NCBI RefSeq assembly: GCF_000317065.1 | Contig: NC_019701.1 | Span: forward strand, 3,978,001-4,042,000 | DNA from: Pseudanabaena sp. PCC 7367 | GTDB lineage: Bacteria; Cyanobacteriota; Cyanobacteriia; Pseudanabaenales; Pseudanabaenaceae | Length of the DNA: 64,000 bases | Direction: 5' to 3' | Part shown: positions 16,683 to 26,345 of the stretch, in pieces | Layout: each line of letters starts with the position of its first letter | Numbering within the stretch: the first letter of the stretch is position 1 | Notes under the pieces: model-generated | What the model saw: only the letters and a program-made list of their open reading frames with translations | Told to the model about the DNA's origin: nothing | Databases searched by the model: none | Program-made: the position numbers and the translations under genes

Positions 16683-19235
16683 TCAAAAATCCACCGATAT
16701 AGAAGCGCGAATTGTAAACGGTTCACCAGGGTAAATGCCCCTGGTGCGGCCATTATTAGCAGCCTCAATATAATCATTGTCAAAAAGGTTATTAATGTTC
16801 ACTCGTAGCTTCCAATTATCACGGCCATAGAAGATGGCAGCATTGGTCAGGAAATAGTCACCAACGCTGAAACTATTGGCTAGATCACCCTGGCGATCGC
16901 CCACATAGTTAAAACCAATCCCAAATCCCAACCCTTGAAGGTTACCCGATTGGATTTCATAGGTAGTCCACAGACTGGCACTGTGTTCAGGCACTCCGGA
17001 AAGCCGATTGCCCAGAATATCGGTATTATCGGCGGTGACCTCGGCATCGATATAGGCATAGGAAGCAATTACATTCCAACCGGGCAGAATTTCGCCAACT
17101 ATGTCTAAATCAATGCCACGACTGCGCTGCTCACCGGTAGCAACGGTAGCAAAGGGAATATCAGGGTCGGCAGTGGCGACATTGCTCTTGGTGATATCAA
17201 AATAGGCCAATGTGGCGGAGAGCCGATCTTTGATGATGTCAGCTTTGACACCAAATTCAAATCCTTCACCTTCTTCCGGTTCTAAGGTTTCACCCTGGGC
17301 ATCGATCGCTGTACTGGGAATAAACGATTGCGAATAGTTAGCATAAAGGGCAATCCGATCGCTGGGTTGATAAACAATCCCAATCCGCGGTGTGACTGCA
17401 CTATCATTTTGGCTGGTTCTGGTTCCTTCAAGCCGATTAGTTGACTCGAGATCAACAATGTCATAACGCAGCCCCGCTAGCACAATTAAATTATCCGAAA
17501 GATAAATCTGATCCTGCAGATAAATGCCCACTTGCTTGGTTATAGAAGTGCCATTAAAAAATAGCGGTACATCCTCTAGGGGCGGCTTAGGCGTAGCCCC
17601 ATAGTCTGGATTAAATATATCGATCAAACTGAAGAAAGTCGGCTCAGGGGAAAACCTACCCGTAATCGTGTTTTCCAGGCGGGTTAAATCAACACCAACT
17701 AGCAGGTTATGCTCGATCGCGCCAGTATTGAATGTACCTTGCACATTGGTATAGAGGGCATAAACATCATTCTGGGCAGCCTGGTCAGCAAATACTCGTG
17801 TTAAGACGCCTGTTTCGTCATCCAGAGAAAAGGGCAAGGCCAGCAAACCAAATTTAAATTCATCAGAAATGAAACGAAAAGCATTACGCAATTTCCAATT
17901 TTCACTGAATCGATGTTCTAGGTCATAGCCAATATTCAGATAATCTTTCTCCAGGGTATCTTCTGGATTATTGGTGATGCGTTCAGAGGGGATATTGGCA
18001 ACGCCAGCCCCAAGAGCCACAGTGCCAAAATCAGCAGGGTCTTGATCATTAATATATTCCAGGCCGATCGTTATATCGGTGTCTTCATTAATGGCCCAGG
18101 AAAGCTTGGGGGCAACAAAAAGGCGATTGAAACTATTGTCTAAATCCCGAAAACTATCTTCACGGCGATAGAGGGCATTAAACCGATATAGCACCCGGCC
18201 ATCTTCAGTGAGCGGGCCCGATAGATCGATGCTAGGGCTAATTAAGCCACGATTGCCAGCCTGAAAGGTAAGATTGTAGTAGGGCTCTGGCAACGGTTTC
18301 TTAGAGACCAGATTGATTAAACCGCCCGGCTCAGACTGACCAAAGAGAACTGAGGCAGGCCCTTTGAGCACTTCGATCCGTTCTAGTCCAGCTACTTCCG
18401 CTTCAACTGAATCTCCATCAAACAGGCGGAAGCCATCGAGTAGTACTGGTACATTGTCAAAGCCGCGAATCGCAAAATTAAGTCCCCGTCCATCGTTATT
18501 ACCCAAAAAGGTAACACCACCAACATTTTCAACCGCCTCTTCTACCCTGAGTAATTGCTGGTCTTCAATAATCTGGCGGGGGATTACTTGAATTGACTGG
18601 GGCACATCCCGCAACGGGCTATCAGTACGGGTGGCACTGGTGGCATGAGTAACATAGTAATCGCTACCAATTTGATCGCCAGTTACGACAAGTTCAATGT
18701 CTGTATCTTCTTCGGAATCAGCATCTGCCACGGCATCGCCGGTCACCAGGCTCAAAGCTAATCCTGTTGGGGTTTGATTAATTTCTGCCTCTGGTGCTGC
18801 ATCTATACCGGCAACAACGATCTGCACTCGATCGCCCTCTAGCTCAATTATTTCTACGAAGTCAATCCCAGCGATCGGTGCATCGGCCACAAACTCTTCA
18901 CCATCGGCCAGATTCAATCTAGCATTAGGAATTTGCGCTACTAATTCATTTGCATCGGTAAATACATCCGCTACTGCCAGTTCTCCATTGGTCTCCAGCA
19001 GTAGTTCAATTCCCTGTTCGGTTTGTTGAATCTGGATATTGGTAATTTCAATAATTTCTGCCTGGGCGATCTGCACCGACCATTCCTGCACTGTGGTGGC
19101 AGCAGGCTCCACATCCTGTATTTGCCCAACTGTGGCTAGTTCGGTTACTTCTGTAGCGATCGCTAGCTGAGGATTCACCAGGGCGATTGATCCAGCAAAA
19201 CCAGCTAAATATAAAGATCTAAAAGAATTTTTCAT
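16683..19235 (-). CDS. TonB-dependent siderophore receptor with AMIN domain (first copy)
   Basis: The 850-residue outer-membrane receptor has a signal peptide (about 1-27), an AMIN-like domain (about 50-155, with ITNIQIQQTEQGIELLLET), a TonB-box-like ELVVTGDQ (near 182), a plug (about 200-310: DVPQSIQVIPRQIIEDQQ, RGFDNVPVLLDGFR, RIEVLKGPASVLFGQSEPGG), and a 22-strand-type barrel ending ASISVDF with terminal Phe. The N-terminal AMIN domain is characteristic of cyanobacterial siderophore receptors. It imports ferric siderophore using TonB energy. The frame is intact, unlike its paralogue at 27677. Two Fur-like sites lie upstream. Confidence 0.95.
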   Translation of the reverse strand: MKNSFRSLYLAGFAGSIALVNPQLAIATEVTELATVGQIQDVEPAATTVQEWSVQIAQAEIIEITNIQIQQTEQGIELLLETNGELAVADVFTDANELVAQIPNARLNLADGEEFVADAPIAGIDFVEIIELEGDRVQIVVAGIDAAPEAEINQTPTGLALSLVTGDAVADADSEEDTDIELVVTGDQIGSDYYVTHATSATRTDSPLRDVPQSIQVIPRQIIEDQQLLRVEEAVENVGGVTFLGNNDGRGLNFAIRGFDNVPVLLDGFRLFDGDSVEAEVAGLERIEVLKGPASVLFGQSEPGGLINLVSKKPLPEPYYNLTFQAGNRGLISPSIDLSGPLTEDGRVLYRFNALYRREDSFRDLDNSFNRLFVAPKLSWAINEDTDITIGLEYINDQDPADFGTVALGAGVANIPSERITNNPEDTLEKDYLNIGYDLEHRFSENWKLRNAFRFISDEFKFGLLALPFSLDDETGVLTRVFADQAAQNDVYALYTNVQGTFNTGAIEHNLLVGVDLTRLENTITGRFSPEPTFFSLIDIFNPDYGATPKPPLEDVPLFFNGTSITKQVGIYLQDQIYLSDNLIVLAGLRYDIVDLESTNRLEGTRTSQNDSAVTPRIGIVYQPSDRIALYANYSQSFIPSTAIDAQGETLEPEEGEGFEFGVKADIIKDRLSATLAYFDITKSNVATADPDIPFATVATGEQRSRGIDLDIVGEILPGWNVIASYAYIDAEVTADNTDILGNRLSGVPEHSASLWTTYEIQSGNLQGLGFGIGFNYVGDRQGDLANSFSVGDYFLTNAAIFYGRDNWKLRVNINNLFDNDYIEAANNGRTRGIYPGEPFTIRASISVDF

Positions 19236-19298
19236 TACTTACTCTCAACACACCTCTATCAACCTAGGGCAAACTATATTTTATTGCAAGTGATTCTT

Positions 19299-19317
19299 AA
19301 TAATGATTAGCATTAAA
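19299..19317. promoter_or_regulatory. Fur-like box upstream of the first TonB receptor
   Basis: AATAATGATTAGCATTAAA matches 14 of 19 positions of the classical Fur box (GATAATGATAATCATTATC). It lies 64 bp upstream of the receptor start, in the right region for iron repression of the receptor-lipoprotein pair. Confidence 0.6.
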
Positions 19318-19460
19318 GCGAGCGACAAATTCTTTATTTTTAAAGGTAAAAAACTTTAAATTAAGTCATTAAAGGCTTTTAGAATTTAAAACTAGCCACA
19401 CTAAAGCACTGCAGAATGCAATAAGACTCCGCAGCATTGGTTTTAAGCTAATCTCATATT

Positions 19461-19479
19461 GAGAATGATTAGTATTAAA
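19461..19479. promoter_or_regulatory. second Fur-like box upstream of the first TonB receptor
   Basis: GAGAATGATTAGTATTAAA matches 13 of 19 Fur-box positions and includes the TGAGAATGA half-site that recurs through the cassette. It lies between the tonB stop and the receptor start, about 160 bp farther upstream than the first box. Confidence 0.5.
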
Positions 19480-19542
19480 TAGGATTATGCTTAACTACAT
19501 GCCGACATTGCTCAATCCTTAAACGGCTAACGACTACTTACT

Positions 19543-20670
19543 TCATTCTGAAGAGGATTCACTCGCTTCAACCGGTGGGGGCGGTGGTGGAGCAATCGGT
19601 GCTGGTGCAGACTCTACAGGCGCAGGTGTACCAGTGTCCTCGATCGCTGGTGTTTCTGGTTGTTCTGGCACAACGGGAGCTGGTGCTGCTGGTTCCGAAG
19701 CCGGACCTTCCAGGAGATTTTCGGGGGGAGCCTCTGGCGTGGCGATCGGTGCTTCAGGCACTGAATTACTCACATCAGGTGCTGGGTTAGCTGGTGCCGC
19801 TACGGGTTCTGGTGGCCTGGTGCGTTCTTCCCTTCTACGTCTGCGGCGATCGCGTTCCCTGCGTCTTCTTTGCCGTTGCGATCCCTCTAGCTCAAAATTA
19901 ATCGTCGCTGATACATCTTCCGCATTACTAGAACTATTGGGGTCGAGCTGCCATTCCTGCACCGCTTCGACTGCAGCTTGGTCTAGTTCTGAATTGCCAC
20001 TGGAATTCTTGATTCTAATATTAGTGGGTTTACCATTCTCATCTACATCAAAGGTAACTTTGGGCTGGCCTTCAACTCCATCTCTGCGGGCACTACGCGG
20101 ATAGTTGGGCTTAGGGCAATTCTGACAGACTACGCCACCACGATCGCTCCCTCTTCTGGCTGGGGGTGCAGGAGGAGCAGGTGGTACAGGTGGCGCTTTG
20201 GGGGCGATTACTCGAATCAATTTAGTAGGGTCAAAGGTATTACCTGGTAATGCTGGCGCTACCGGTACAGACACTGAAGAAGATTCCGCACTATCTGTGG
20301 GTACCAAGTCCTGCAAGAGATTATCGAAATTAGGCTCCAATGGCTGGGGCGTAGATTCTTGGATAATAGGTTGCTCTGGTACGAATGGTACTGCCGCGAT
20401 CTCTGGCTGGACTAGTAGTGGTGGTGGTTCTGGGGTAATTTCGGGCGGTTCAATCACCTCTGGAATGTCTTCTGCAGGTGGTTCAACGACCACGATCTCA
20501 ATATAGTTTTCATCATCCAAACTCTGGCTCGATCGCCAATCGGGTAAGCGGCCAAACGCGATCACCACCATATGAAATAGGGTTGAGGACAATATACTGC
20601 CCAGACCTACGATCAATAACAGTCGCATTTCTTCATTACGTTTACGATCGCAGTAACTTGAGCGATGCAT
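19543..20670 (-). CDS. tonB: TonB-type energy transducer with internal TonB domain and long Pro-rich tail
   Basis: The 375-residue protein has one N-terminal membrane anchor (about residues 16-40), a Pro/Glu-rich periplasmic spacer (about 58-165), and a TonB C-terminal-type domain (about 188-272: CPKPNYPRSARRDGVEGQP, VTFDVDENGKPTNIRIKNSS, VEAVQEWQLDP). The domain is followed by an Arg-rich stretch (RRRERDRRRRRREERTRPP) and about 85 residues rich in Pro, Ala and Glu. In most TonB proteins the folded domain is the C terminus, so the tail is unusual. It should link the ExbB-ExbD motor to the receptors. It is divergent from exbB across 330 bp. Confidence 0.88.
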   Translation of the reverse strand: MHRSSYCDRKRNEEMRLLLIVGLGSILSSTLFHMVVIAFGRLPDWRSSQSLDDENYIEIVVVEPPAEDIPEVIEPPEITPEPPPLLVQPEIAAVPFVPEQPIIQESTPQPLEPNFDNLLQDLVPTDSAESSSVSVPVAPALPGNTFDPTKLIRVIAPKAPPVPPAPPAPPARRGSDRGGVVCQNCPKPNYPRSARRDGVEGQPKVTFDVDENGKPTNIRIKNSSGNSELDQAAVEAVQEWQLDPNSSSNAEDVSATINFELEGSQRQRRRRERDRRRRRREERTRPPEPVAAPANPAPDVSNSVPEAPIATPEAPPENLLEGPASEPAAPAPVVPEQPETPAIEDTGTPAPVESAPAPIAPPPPPPVEASESSSE

Positions 20671-21000
20671 AAGTTTAAGCCTCCCATTACCGGCAAGAAT
20701 TGCTATTGATTATCAATAAGATCAGCAATTCAAGATCTCTATAAAGAGTGAATTGTATTTAAATGATCACTTATTCAGAATATTGCTCAACTTATATTTT
20801 GAATAGCTGGATCTACGCTAACCTGTATATTCCTTATAAGTATTACGTTTCAATAAATCTACATTGTTTTAGTTTTCCCCGCAAGCCTATTAAGATTTAT
20901 AATTTACAACTATCCAATACAATATAATATTGCAAATCACTTTCATTAAGTATTAAAGTATTCGTCAAAGCCTGGGGAGTTATAGCTATGAGGTTTAAAC
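20671..21000. other. divergent tonB-exbB promoter region
   Basis: A 330-bp AT-rich region between two divergent genes of one system, so it should hold both promoters. It contains the 7-1-7 palindrome listed separately. No gene is seen in it. Confidence 0.6.
20704..20718. promoter_or_regulatory. 7-1-7 palindrome, Fur-like operator
   Basis: TATTGATTATCAATA is a perfect 7-1-7 inverted repeat 34 bp upstream of the tonB start. Fur-family operators have this geometry, though the bases differ from the TGATAATNATTATCA consensus. An AraC-type or other regulator is the alternative. Confidence 0.45.
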
Positions 21001-21654
21001 ATGCAATTTAGTAACTTTTTCGCAACCGGTGGAATTGTTGCCTATCCATTACTAATTTTTTCGTTGATTGCTTTGGGTCTGACGATCGAACGGCTGATTT
21101 TTTGGACGCGGGTAGTTCGTCGCCAAAAGCAAATCATGCGTGGGGTTTTATCTTTATATGCTTCTGAGCCAAACGGCGCGATCGCCAAGTTGAAAAATAC
21201 AGCGTACCTGCCCATGTCTAGGATATTCCTAGAAGCAATCATGCTCGATCGCCCCAAGCCCGATGAATTTCGTCTGGCATTGGAAAGTGCTGCGCAGGCT
21301 GAAATTCCCATCCTGAAGCGATTCAATACCATGTTTGAGACAATCATTAATGTGGCACCATTGCTAGGGTTATTGGGCACAATTATTGGCTTGATTAAAA
21401 CCTTTGCTGCTCTGGACTTAGGTGCTGAAGGCGGCATTGATATTCCTCTGGTTACTTCAGGCATCAGTGAAGCGCTGGTTTCGACGGTAATGGGGTTGGT
21501 AGTGGCGATCTTTACCCTGCTTTTTGCCAGCCTATTCCGCAGCTTTTACCGTCGTCAAATGGCTCTGATTCAAGAATATAGCGGCCAACTGGAACTAACC
21601 TACCGTCGGCAATATTACCAGCAGCAACCCCAGGAGGAATATGCGACTGTTTGA
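21001..21654 (+). CDS. exbB: ExbB proton-channel subunit
   Basis: The 217-residue MotA/TolQ/ExbB family protein has three membrane segments (about 10-30, 118-140 and 150-178). The conserved channel region reads INVAPLLGLLGTIIGLIKTFAALD, then GISEALVSTVMGLVVAIFTLLFASLF. With ExbD it makes the inner-membrane proton motor that powers TonB. Its last 14 bases overlap exbD, so they are probably translationally coupled. It heads the exbB-exbD-permease-permease-ATPase operon. Confidence 0.95.
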   Translation: MQFSNFFATGGIVAYPLLIFSLIALGLTIERLIFWTRVVRRQKQIMRGVLSLYASEPNGAIAKLKNTAYLPMSRIFLEAIMLDRPKPDEFRLALESAAQAEIPILKRFNTMFETIINVAPLLGLLGTIIGLIKTFAALDLGAEGGIDIPLVTSGISEALVSTVMGLVVAIFTLLFASLFRSFYRRQMALIQEYSGQLELTYRRQYYQQQPQEEYATV

Positions 21655-22045
21655 GGAAGAGGATTCGCCCCTAGAGCTAAATATTCTGCCGATGATCGAT
21701 GTGATTTTTTCGATCCTGGCGATGTTCATTATTACTTCTATTTTTCTAACTAGAATTGATAGCCTGCCCGTAAATTTACCCAAAGCGAATTCCGCCACAC
21801 CACAAAAAAGCACGCCTGTAACGCTAACTATTAATCCAGTGGGAGCGATCGCTTTTAATCGCCAACCAGTTGAATTAGAGAATCTTGAACCACTTATTCT
21901 CCAGCAGCAGCAACTCAATCCCGAACTGGTGGTAGTTGTTAATGCTGATGAACAGGTGAATCATGGCCGTGTGGTGGAAGTGATGGATTTATTGCGGCAG
22001 GTGGAAGGAGTGAAGCTGGCGATCGCCACTCAAAAGAAGCAGTAA
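21641..22045 (+). CDS. exbD: ExbD motor subunit
   Basis: The 134-residue protein has one membrane helix (about 14-38) preceded by the conserved LELNILPMIDVIFSILAMF, in which Asp24 is the proton-carrying residue of ExbD/TolR proteins. A small periplasmic domain follows, ending in VMDLLRQVEGVKLAIATQ. It overlaps exbB by 14 bp and is 59 bp from the first permease gene. Confidence 0.95.
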   Translation: MRLFEEEDSPLELNILPMIDVIFSILAMFIITSIFLTRIDSLPVNLPKANSATPQKSTPVTLTINPVGAIAFNRQPVELENLEPLILQQQQLNPELVVVVNADEQVNHGRVVEVMDLLRQVEGVKLAIATQKKQ

Positions 22046-22104
22046 CTAGCCTTAACTAAAGAATTCTAGATTCAATTCAACAGCCAGGACAGCCAAGTAT
22101 AGAT

Positions 22105-23118
22105 ATGAATGCAAGCTTGACAGGTAAATCTCAATCGTGGCGCGGGATCGGCATTCTGGTAGGAATGGTGTTGCTGGGGTTTTGCTTTATCAGTAGCTTA
22201 ACTCTAGGAGTTGCTGATATTAACCTGAGCCAGGTATATCAGGCGATCATGGCCAGCAGTGAATCAACCGATCACCTGATTATCCGTACTGTACGATTGC
22301 CGCGCTCAGTTACGGCAACGATCGTGGGCGCAGCTGTGGCAGTGGCTGGGGCGATTATGCAGGGGTTAACTCGGAACCCCTTAGCCGATCCAGGCATTCT
22401 GGGAATCAATGCTGGTGCTGCTCTGGCGGTAGTAATGGCAGTCTTTCTATTTGATCTGTCTTCCCTCAGTGCGGGTGCGGCTTTTGCTCTGATTGGTGCT
22501 GGCATCACGGCAATCGTGGTTTATTTCCTGGGTGCTGCCAGTCGTGGTGGTTTAACACCATTAAACCTGGCGATCGCTGGCGCAGCAATTACCGCCCTTG
22601 TCTCTTCAATTACCACCGGGATTTTGATTCTAAGTCAATCTACCCTGGATCAAATTCGCTTCTGGCTGGCTGGTTCTGTGGCTGGACGAGATCTGGAACT
22701 GGTGGGTCAGGTATTCCCATTCATAGCGATCGGCCTGGTGTTGGCTTTTTTACTCGGTAAGCAACTAACTGCGCTAAGTTTAGGCGAAGATATTGCGGCG
22801 GGGCTGGGTCAGAACACGGCCTGGATTAAAGCCAGCGCTGGCTTAAGTGTGGTGCTGCTGGCAGGCGGCTCAGTGGCGATCGCGGGACCGATTGGCTTTG
22901 TTGGCCTAGTAGTTCCGCATCTGGTGCGATTTTTAGTTGGCCTTGATTACCGCTGGATCTTGCCCTATGCGGCGATCGCTGGGTCAATTATGTTGCTGAT
23001 CGCTGACATTCTGGCACGATTGGTGCTTCAACCGCGTGAATTGCCTGTGGGTCTTGTGCTGCCTTTATTTGGCGCTCCCTTCTTCCTCTATTTAATTCGC
23101 ACCAGGATCAGGCGGTAA
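22105..23118 (+). CDS. fecC: ferric-siderophore ABC permease, FecCD family (first)
   Basis: The 337-residue inner-membrane protein has about 10 helices. FecCD-family signatures are RLPRSVTATIVGAAVAVAG, LTRNPLADPGILGINAGA, the coupling-helix region GPIGFVGLVVPHLVRFLVG, and the C-terminal ELPVGLVLPLFGAPFFLYL. With the second permease it forms the heterodimeric channel for the siderophore complex. It is 4 bp from the next gene, in one operon with exbBD. The symbol denotes the family and not a known substrate. Confidence 0.92.
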   Translation: MNASLTGKSQSWRGIGILVGMVLLGFCFISSLTLGVADINLSQVYQAIMASSESTDHLIIRTVRLPRSVTATIVGAAVAVAGAIMQGLTRNPLADPGILGINAGAALAVVMAVFLFDLSSLSAGAAFALIGAGITAIVVYFLGAASRGGLTPLNLAIAGAAITALVSSITTGILILSQSTLDQIRFWLAGSVAGRDLELVGQVFPFIAIGLVLAFLLGKQLTALSLGEDIAAGLGQNTAWIKASAGLSVVLLAGGSVAIAGPIGFVGLVVPHLVRFLVGLDYRWILPYAAIAGSIMLLIADILARLVLQPRELPVGLVLPLFGAPFFLYLIRTRIRR

Positions 23119-23122
23119 GACA

Positions 23123-24187
23123 ATGAATCAGAATTCCCCCTCTAGTAATTCCAGTAATTGGTATATTCTGCGACTCCATCGTTTACCCATTTCCTTCTGG
23201 GTCGATCGCCGTGTGCCCGTGGTGATCCTTGGCCTCGGCCTGTGTATTATCGCTACCGTTCTGATCAGTATCAGTCAGGGAGAATATGCGATTCCCATTC
23301 TTGATACGGCAAAAGTAATTTTAGGATTAGAGACCAGCAATCCTGATTATGTTTTTGTGGTTAATACCCTGCGCTTACCCAGAACAATTACCGCCTGCCT
23401 GGTGGGGATGGCTCTGGCGATCGCTGGTACGATTACCCAGAGTATTACTCGTAATCCCCTGGCTGCCCCTGGCATCATTGGCGTTAATGCTGGTGCTTCC
23501 CTTGCTGCTGTCAGCGTGATTATTCTGTTCCCCAGTTTACCCGTGGCGGTACTACCGATCGCAGCATTTGGCGGCGCAGCGATCGTGGCGGTGGCAATTT
23601 ACCTACTAGCCTGGGATGGGGGCACTTCACCAGTGCGATTGGTGCTGGTGGGGATTGGCTTTAGCTTCGTTGCTGGCGCTCTCACTAATTTAATGACCAC
23701 CTTTGGCAATATCAATAGCGTTTCTCAAGCACTGGTATGGCTGGCTGGTAGTGTCTATGGACGCAGTTGGGCGCAGGTATATGCGATGCTACCCTGGTTG
23801 GTGGTATTTGGCTTGATTGCCCTGCTCATGACCAGAGAACTGAATAATTTACACCTGGGTGATGATATGGCGATCGGGCTGGGTAGTCGTCTGGAGGTGC
23901 ATCGCGGCCTGTTGCTACTGAGTGGTCTGGCACTGGCCGGTTCAGCGGTAGCCACAGCAGGAAACATTGGTTTTGTCGGTCTGATGGCTCCCCATTTGGC
24001 ACGGCGGCTGGTTGGTGCCTCCCATCAAAGCCTATTGCCGATCGCAGCTTTACTGGGATGTTTACTGGTGGCAGTGGCCGACCTGCTGGCGAGGCTAGCC
24101 TTTGCACCGATCGAGTTGCCCTGTGGCATCATTACCGCTGCTGTAGGCGCACCCTATTTTGTCTATCTGTTGATCTGGAGTCGTTAA
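23123..24187 (+). CDS. fecD: ferric-siderophore ABC permease, FecCD family (second)
   Basis: The 354-residue paralogue of the preceding permease has about 10 helices: [57 protein letters not shown], and a C-terminal [20 protein letters not shown]. An N-terminal polar extension of about 25 residues precedes the first helix. The stop overlaps the start of the ATPase gene (TAATG), a sign of coupled translation of the transporter. Confidence 0.92.
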   Translation: MNQNSPSSNSSNWYILRLHRLPISFWVDRRVPVVILGLGLCIIATVLISISQGEYAIPILDTAKVILGLETSNPDYVFVVNTLRLPRTITACLVGMALAIAGTITQSITRNPLAAPGIIGVNAGASLAAVSVIILFPSLPVAVLPIAAFGGAAIVAVAIYLLAWDGGTSPVRLVLVGIGFSFVAGALTNLMTTFGNINSVSQALVWLAGSVYGRSWAQVYAMLPWLVVFGLIALLMTRELNNLHLGDDMAIGLGSRLEVHRGLLLLSGLALAGSAVATAGNIGFVGLMAPHLARRLVGASHQSLLPIAALLGCLLVAVADLLARLAFAPIELPCGIITAAVGAPYFVYLLIWSR

Positions 24188-25044
24188 TGGATCTTCATTC
24201 TGCTAATTCTAGTTATTCCGAATATGTACCGCGTTTAGAAGCCAGGAAACTATCTCTGGCATACGATTGCACTATAATTCTAGAGCGACTGAACCTGGCA
24301 ATTCATGCCGATCGGATCACAGTACTGGTGGGGCCCAATGGTTGTGGTAAGTCAACCCTGTTGCGTGGTCTGGCCAGATTAATGAAGCCCAATCATGGCC
24401 AGGTTTATCTAGACGGTAGGGCAATCGCTAAATTACCCACCAAGGCAGTGGCGAAGCGATTGGGTATTTTGCCGCAAAGCCCAGTAGCACCAGAGGGCTT
24501 AACCGTAAAAGATCTGGTAGCCCAGGGGCGTTATCCCCACCAGAACTGGTTTCAGCAATGGTCGATCGAAGATGAACAACAGGTAGAACGCGCCTTAGCC
24601 TTAACCGAAATGCGGGAATTTACCCACCGGCCGATCGATAGCCTGTCCGGTGGTCAGCGCCAACGCGCCTGGATTGCTATGACCCTGGCACAGAACACCA
24701 ATACGCTCTTGCTAGATGAACCAACCACATTCCTGGATCTAGCTCATCAGATCGAGATTCTTGACCTCTTGCAAGAGCTAAATTACCAGGAAGGTCGCAC
24801 GATCGTAATGGTATTACATGATTTGAATCAAGCCTGTCGCTATGCCGATGACCTGGTGGCGATCAAACAGGGGCATATTTATAACCAGGGCTCCCCCGAA
24901 GCAATTATGACTGAGGCACTCCTTGCTGATGTATTTGGGATTAATTGCAAGATTATGGCCGATCCAGTGGCGGGTACACCGATGTGTATCCCGATCGGTA
25001 AAACCACCAAAATCAAATCCGAAGCGGCTCAGGATGTGGGCTAG
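24187..25044 (+). CDS. fecE: ferric-siderophore ABC transporter ATPase
   Basis: 285 residues from the ATG that overlaps the permease stop. A longer frame exists upstream, but it would lie inside the permease gene. Motifs: Walker [10 protein letters not shown]-loop in LGILPQS, signature LSGGQRQR, Walker B TLLLDEPT, and H-loop [10 protein letters not shown]. The layout is that of FecE/FhuC-type ATPases (about 255-285 residues). It powers the FecCD-type permeases. The gene is convergent with the sucrase/ferredoxin-like gene, 38 bp away. Confidence 0.94.
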   Translation: MDLHSANSSYSEYVPRLEARKLSLAYDCTIILERLNLAIHADRITVLVGPNGCGKSTLLRGLARLMKPNHGQVYLDGRAIAKLPTKAVAKRLGILPQSPVAPEGLTVKDLVAQGRYPHQNWFQQWSIEDEQQVERALALTEMREFTHRPIDSLSGGQRQRAWIAMTLAQNTNTLLLDEPTTFLDLAHQIEILDLLQELNYQEGRTIVMVLHDLNQACRYADDLVAIKQGHIYNQGSPEAIMTEALLADVFGINCKIMADPVAGTPMCIPIGKTTKIKSEAAQDVG

Positions 25045-25082
25045 TTTTTCAACTTTTCATTTGTCAGGCAATTTTTCTGGTG

Positions 25083-26081
25083 CTAGGCGACTCGCTCCAG
25101 GGAACTGACCACATATTGATTCACCGAAACAACATCTGCACCGGAATTAATTACCGTATCCACAGTGTGGCTCAGCTCCACTTTTGCAATATAAGCTCCT
25201 TTATCATTCCCATCGGGCGATTCATACTCTAGTTTCACCTCGGCCCATTCCACATTTTTGCTATCCTGCTCTGGCTCTTGTTTAATTACCTGACCAATCT
25301 TTTTATAGTCCAACCATTGCCAGCCATGCTGCATCCACACTTCGCGCTCTACGAACTGTGCAAGCCTGGGTAAACCCGACCAACCGCGATAGAAACGGCG
25401 CAATCCGCTTACAGAACGATCACGATTGACCAGATTCCCTAATATCTCTGGTTCCAAATGTCCCCAGAATTGCCCAGTGGGTAAGTCTACTAAAGTTGGC
25501 GCAAACTGATGGCCACCAAAATGGGAACAACGCCAGACCCGTAGTTTCCCATCTGAATTAGCTGCATATTCCTTTCGCAATTGTTGATAAATCGGTTGGC
25601 CAAACCGGGCACAGGCCACATCCACATTCCCGTGGGTGCAAACCATAATATCGCGGATATCGTTACTTTCCTGGCGATAGGAATCAAATTGGCTGAGTTG
25701 CTCTCGATCGAGGAATAGAGAAATTGCTAAGTCCTTAATTTGTTCCGGCTGAATCAAAAATTCCTGCTTTTCAAAATGGGCAAACATGGCATCGGGCTTT
25801 TGATAAAACATCACTCTGGTAGCATCAGGTGATGAATATTCCCGATCGGGCGTAATCAACATCGGTACAACATGAATATGAAGATCATGCAGTTGATGAA
25901 AAAAATCATGCATCGGCGCAAGGACTGGGTCAGTCTGGAACCGTTCCATTGTCCAGGGCTGGGGCAATTCCATAACTAACCAGTAGTCAGTGAATCTAGC
26001 ACTACCGATCGGGTCTTCACCATTGTTTTTCGAGATGGTGGAGCAAAACTTGCAATCGGTCAGTGGGTTTGCAGTGGTCAT
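25083..26081 (-). CDS. sucrase/ferredoxin-like protein, possible ferric-siderophore reductase
   Basis: The 332-residue protein fits the Suc_Fer-like family (PF06999), a thioredoxin-like ferredoxin fold. Visible features are an N-terminal CKFC pair (about 11-14), CTHGNVDVACARFG (about 152-165) and WRCSHFGGHQFAPTLVDLP (about 183-201), where conserved Cys and His residues could bind a 2Fe-2S cluster. Such proteins often sit in cyanobacterial siderophore-uptake clusters, and a role in reducing ferric siderophore in the cytoplasm is plausible. That role is inference from context. The gene is divergent from the AraC-type regulator. Confidence 0.8.
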   Translation of the reverse strand: MTTANPLTDCKFCSTISKNNGEDPIGSARFTDYWLVMELPQPWTMERFQTDPVLAPMHDFFHQLHDLHIHVVPMLITPDREYSSPDATRVMFYQKPDAMFAHFEKQEFLIQPEQIKDLAISLFLDREQLSQFDSYRQESNDIRDIMVCTHGNVDVACARFGQPIYQQLRKEYAANSDGKLRVWRCSHFGGHQFAPTLVDLPTGQFWGHLEPEILGNLVNRDRSVSGLRRFYRGWSGLPRLAQFVEREVWMQHGWQWLDYKKIGQVIKQEPEQDSKNVEWAEVKLEYESPDGNDKGAYIAKVELSHTVDTVINSGADVVSVNQYVVSSLERVA

Positions 26082-26213
26082 AGTCGGTAATGGCTAGAAC
26101 TGGTGGGACAATTGCTCGAGTTACGCTCTGGTGTGTGGCAATGGGCATGGTGTGCGCTGGCAAACCCTATGATCGGGCATATTTAGACAATTAGATTTCA
26201 ACTATACCTTATA

Positions 26214-26236
26214 CTATTGAGAAAGACTATCAATAG
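26214..26236. promoter_or_regulatory. inverted repeat upstream of the AraC-type regulator
   Basis: CTATTGA and TCAATAG arms of 7 bp flank 9 bp. It includes TTGAGAAAGA, a variant of the TTGAGAATGA half-site seen elsewhere in the cassette. It lies in the divergent region between the sucrase/ferredoxin-like gene and the regulator gene, so it could control both. Fur, or the regulator itself, is the likely binder. Confidence 0.45.
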
Positions 26237-26345
26237 ATTATAAAGTTATATATTCAGATGTTCTTGAAGTGTTGCAATGCTCGAAAACCGAACAGCAGTA
26301 ATTTGTCAATCTGCGATCGCTAAACTGTTTAGCAGAATTTAGACT

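Noticed and set aside
19634-20506. Plus-strand frames opposite tonB
   Set aside because: They are Gly/Ser/Thr-rich antisense readings of the Pro-rich TonB spacer and tail.
24058-24186. Upstream extension of the siderophore ATPase start
   Set aside because: It would lie inside the second permease gene. The ATG at 24187 overlaps the permease stop and gives the usual ATPase N terminus.
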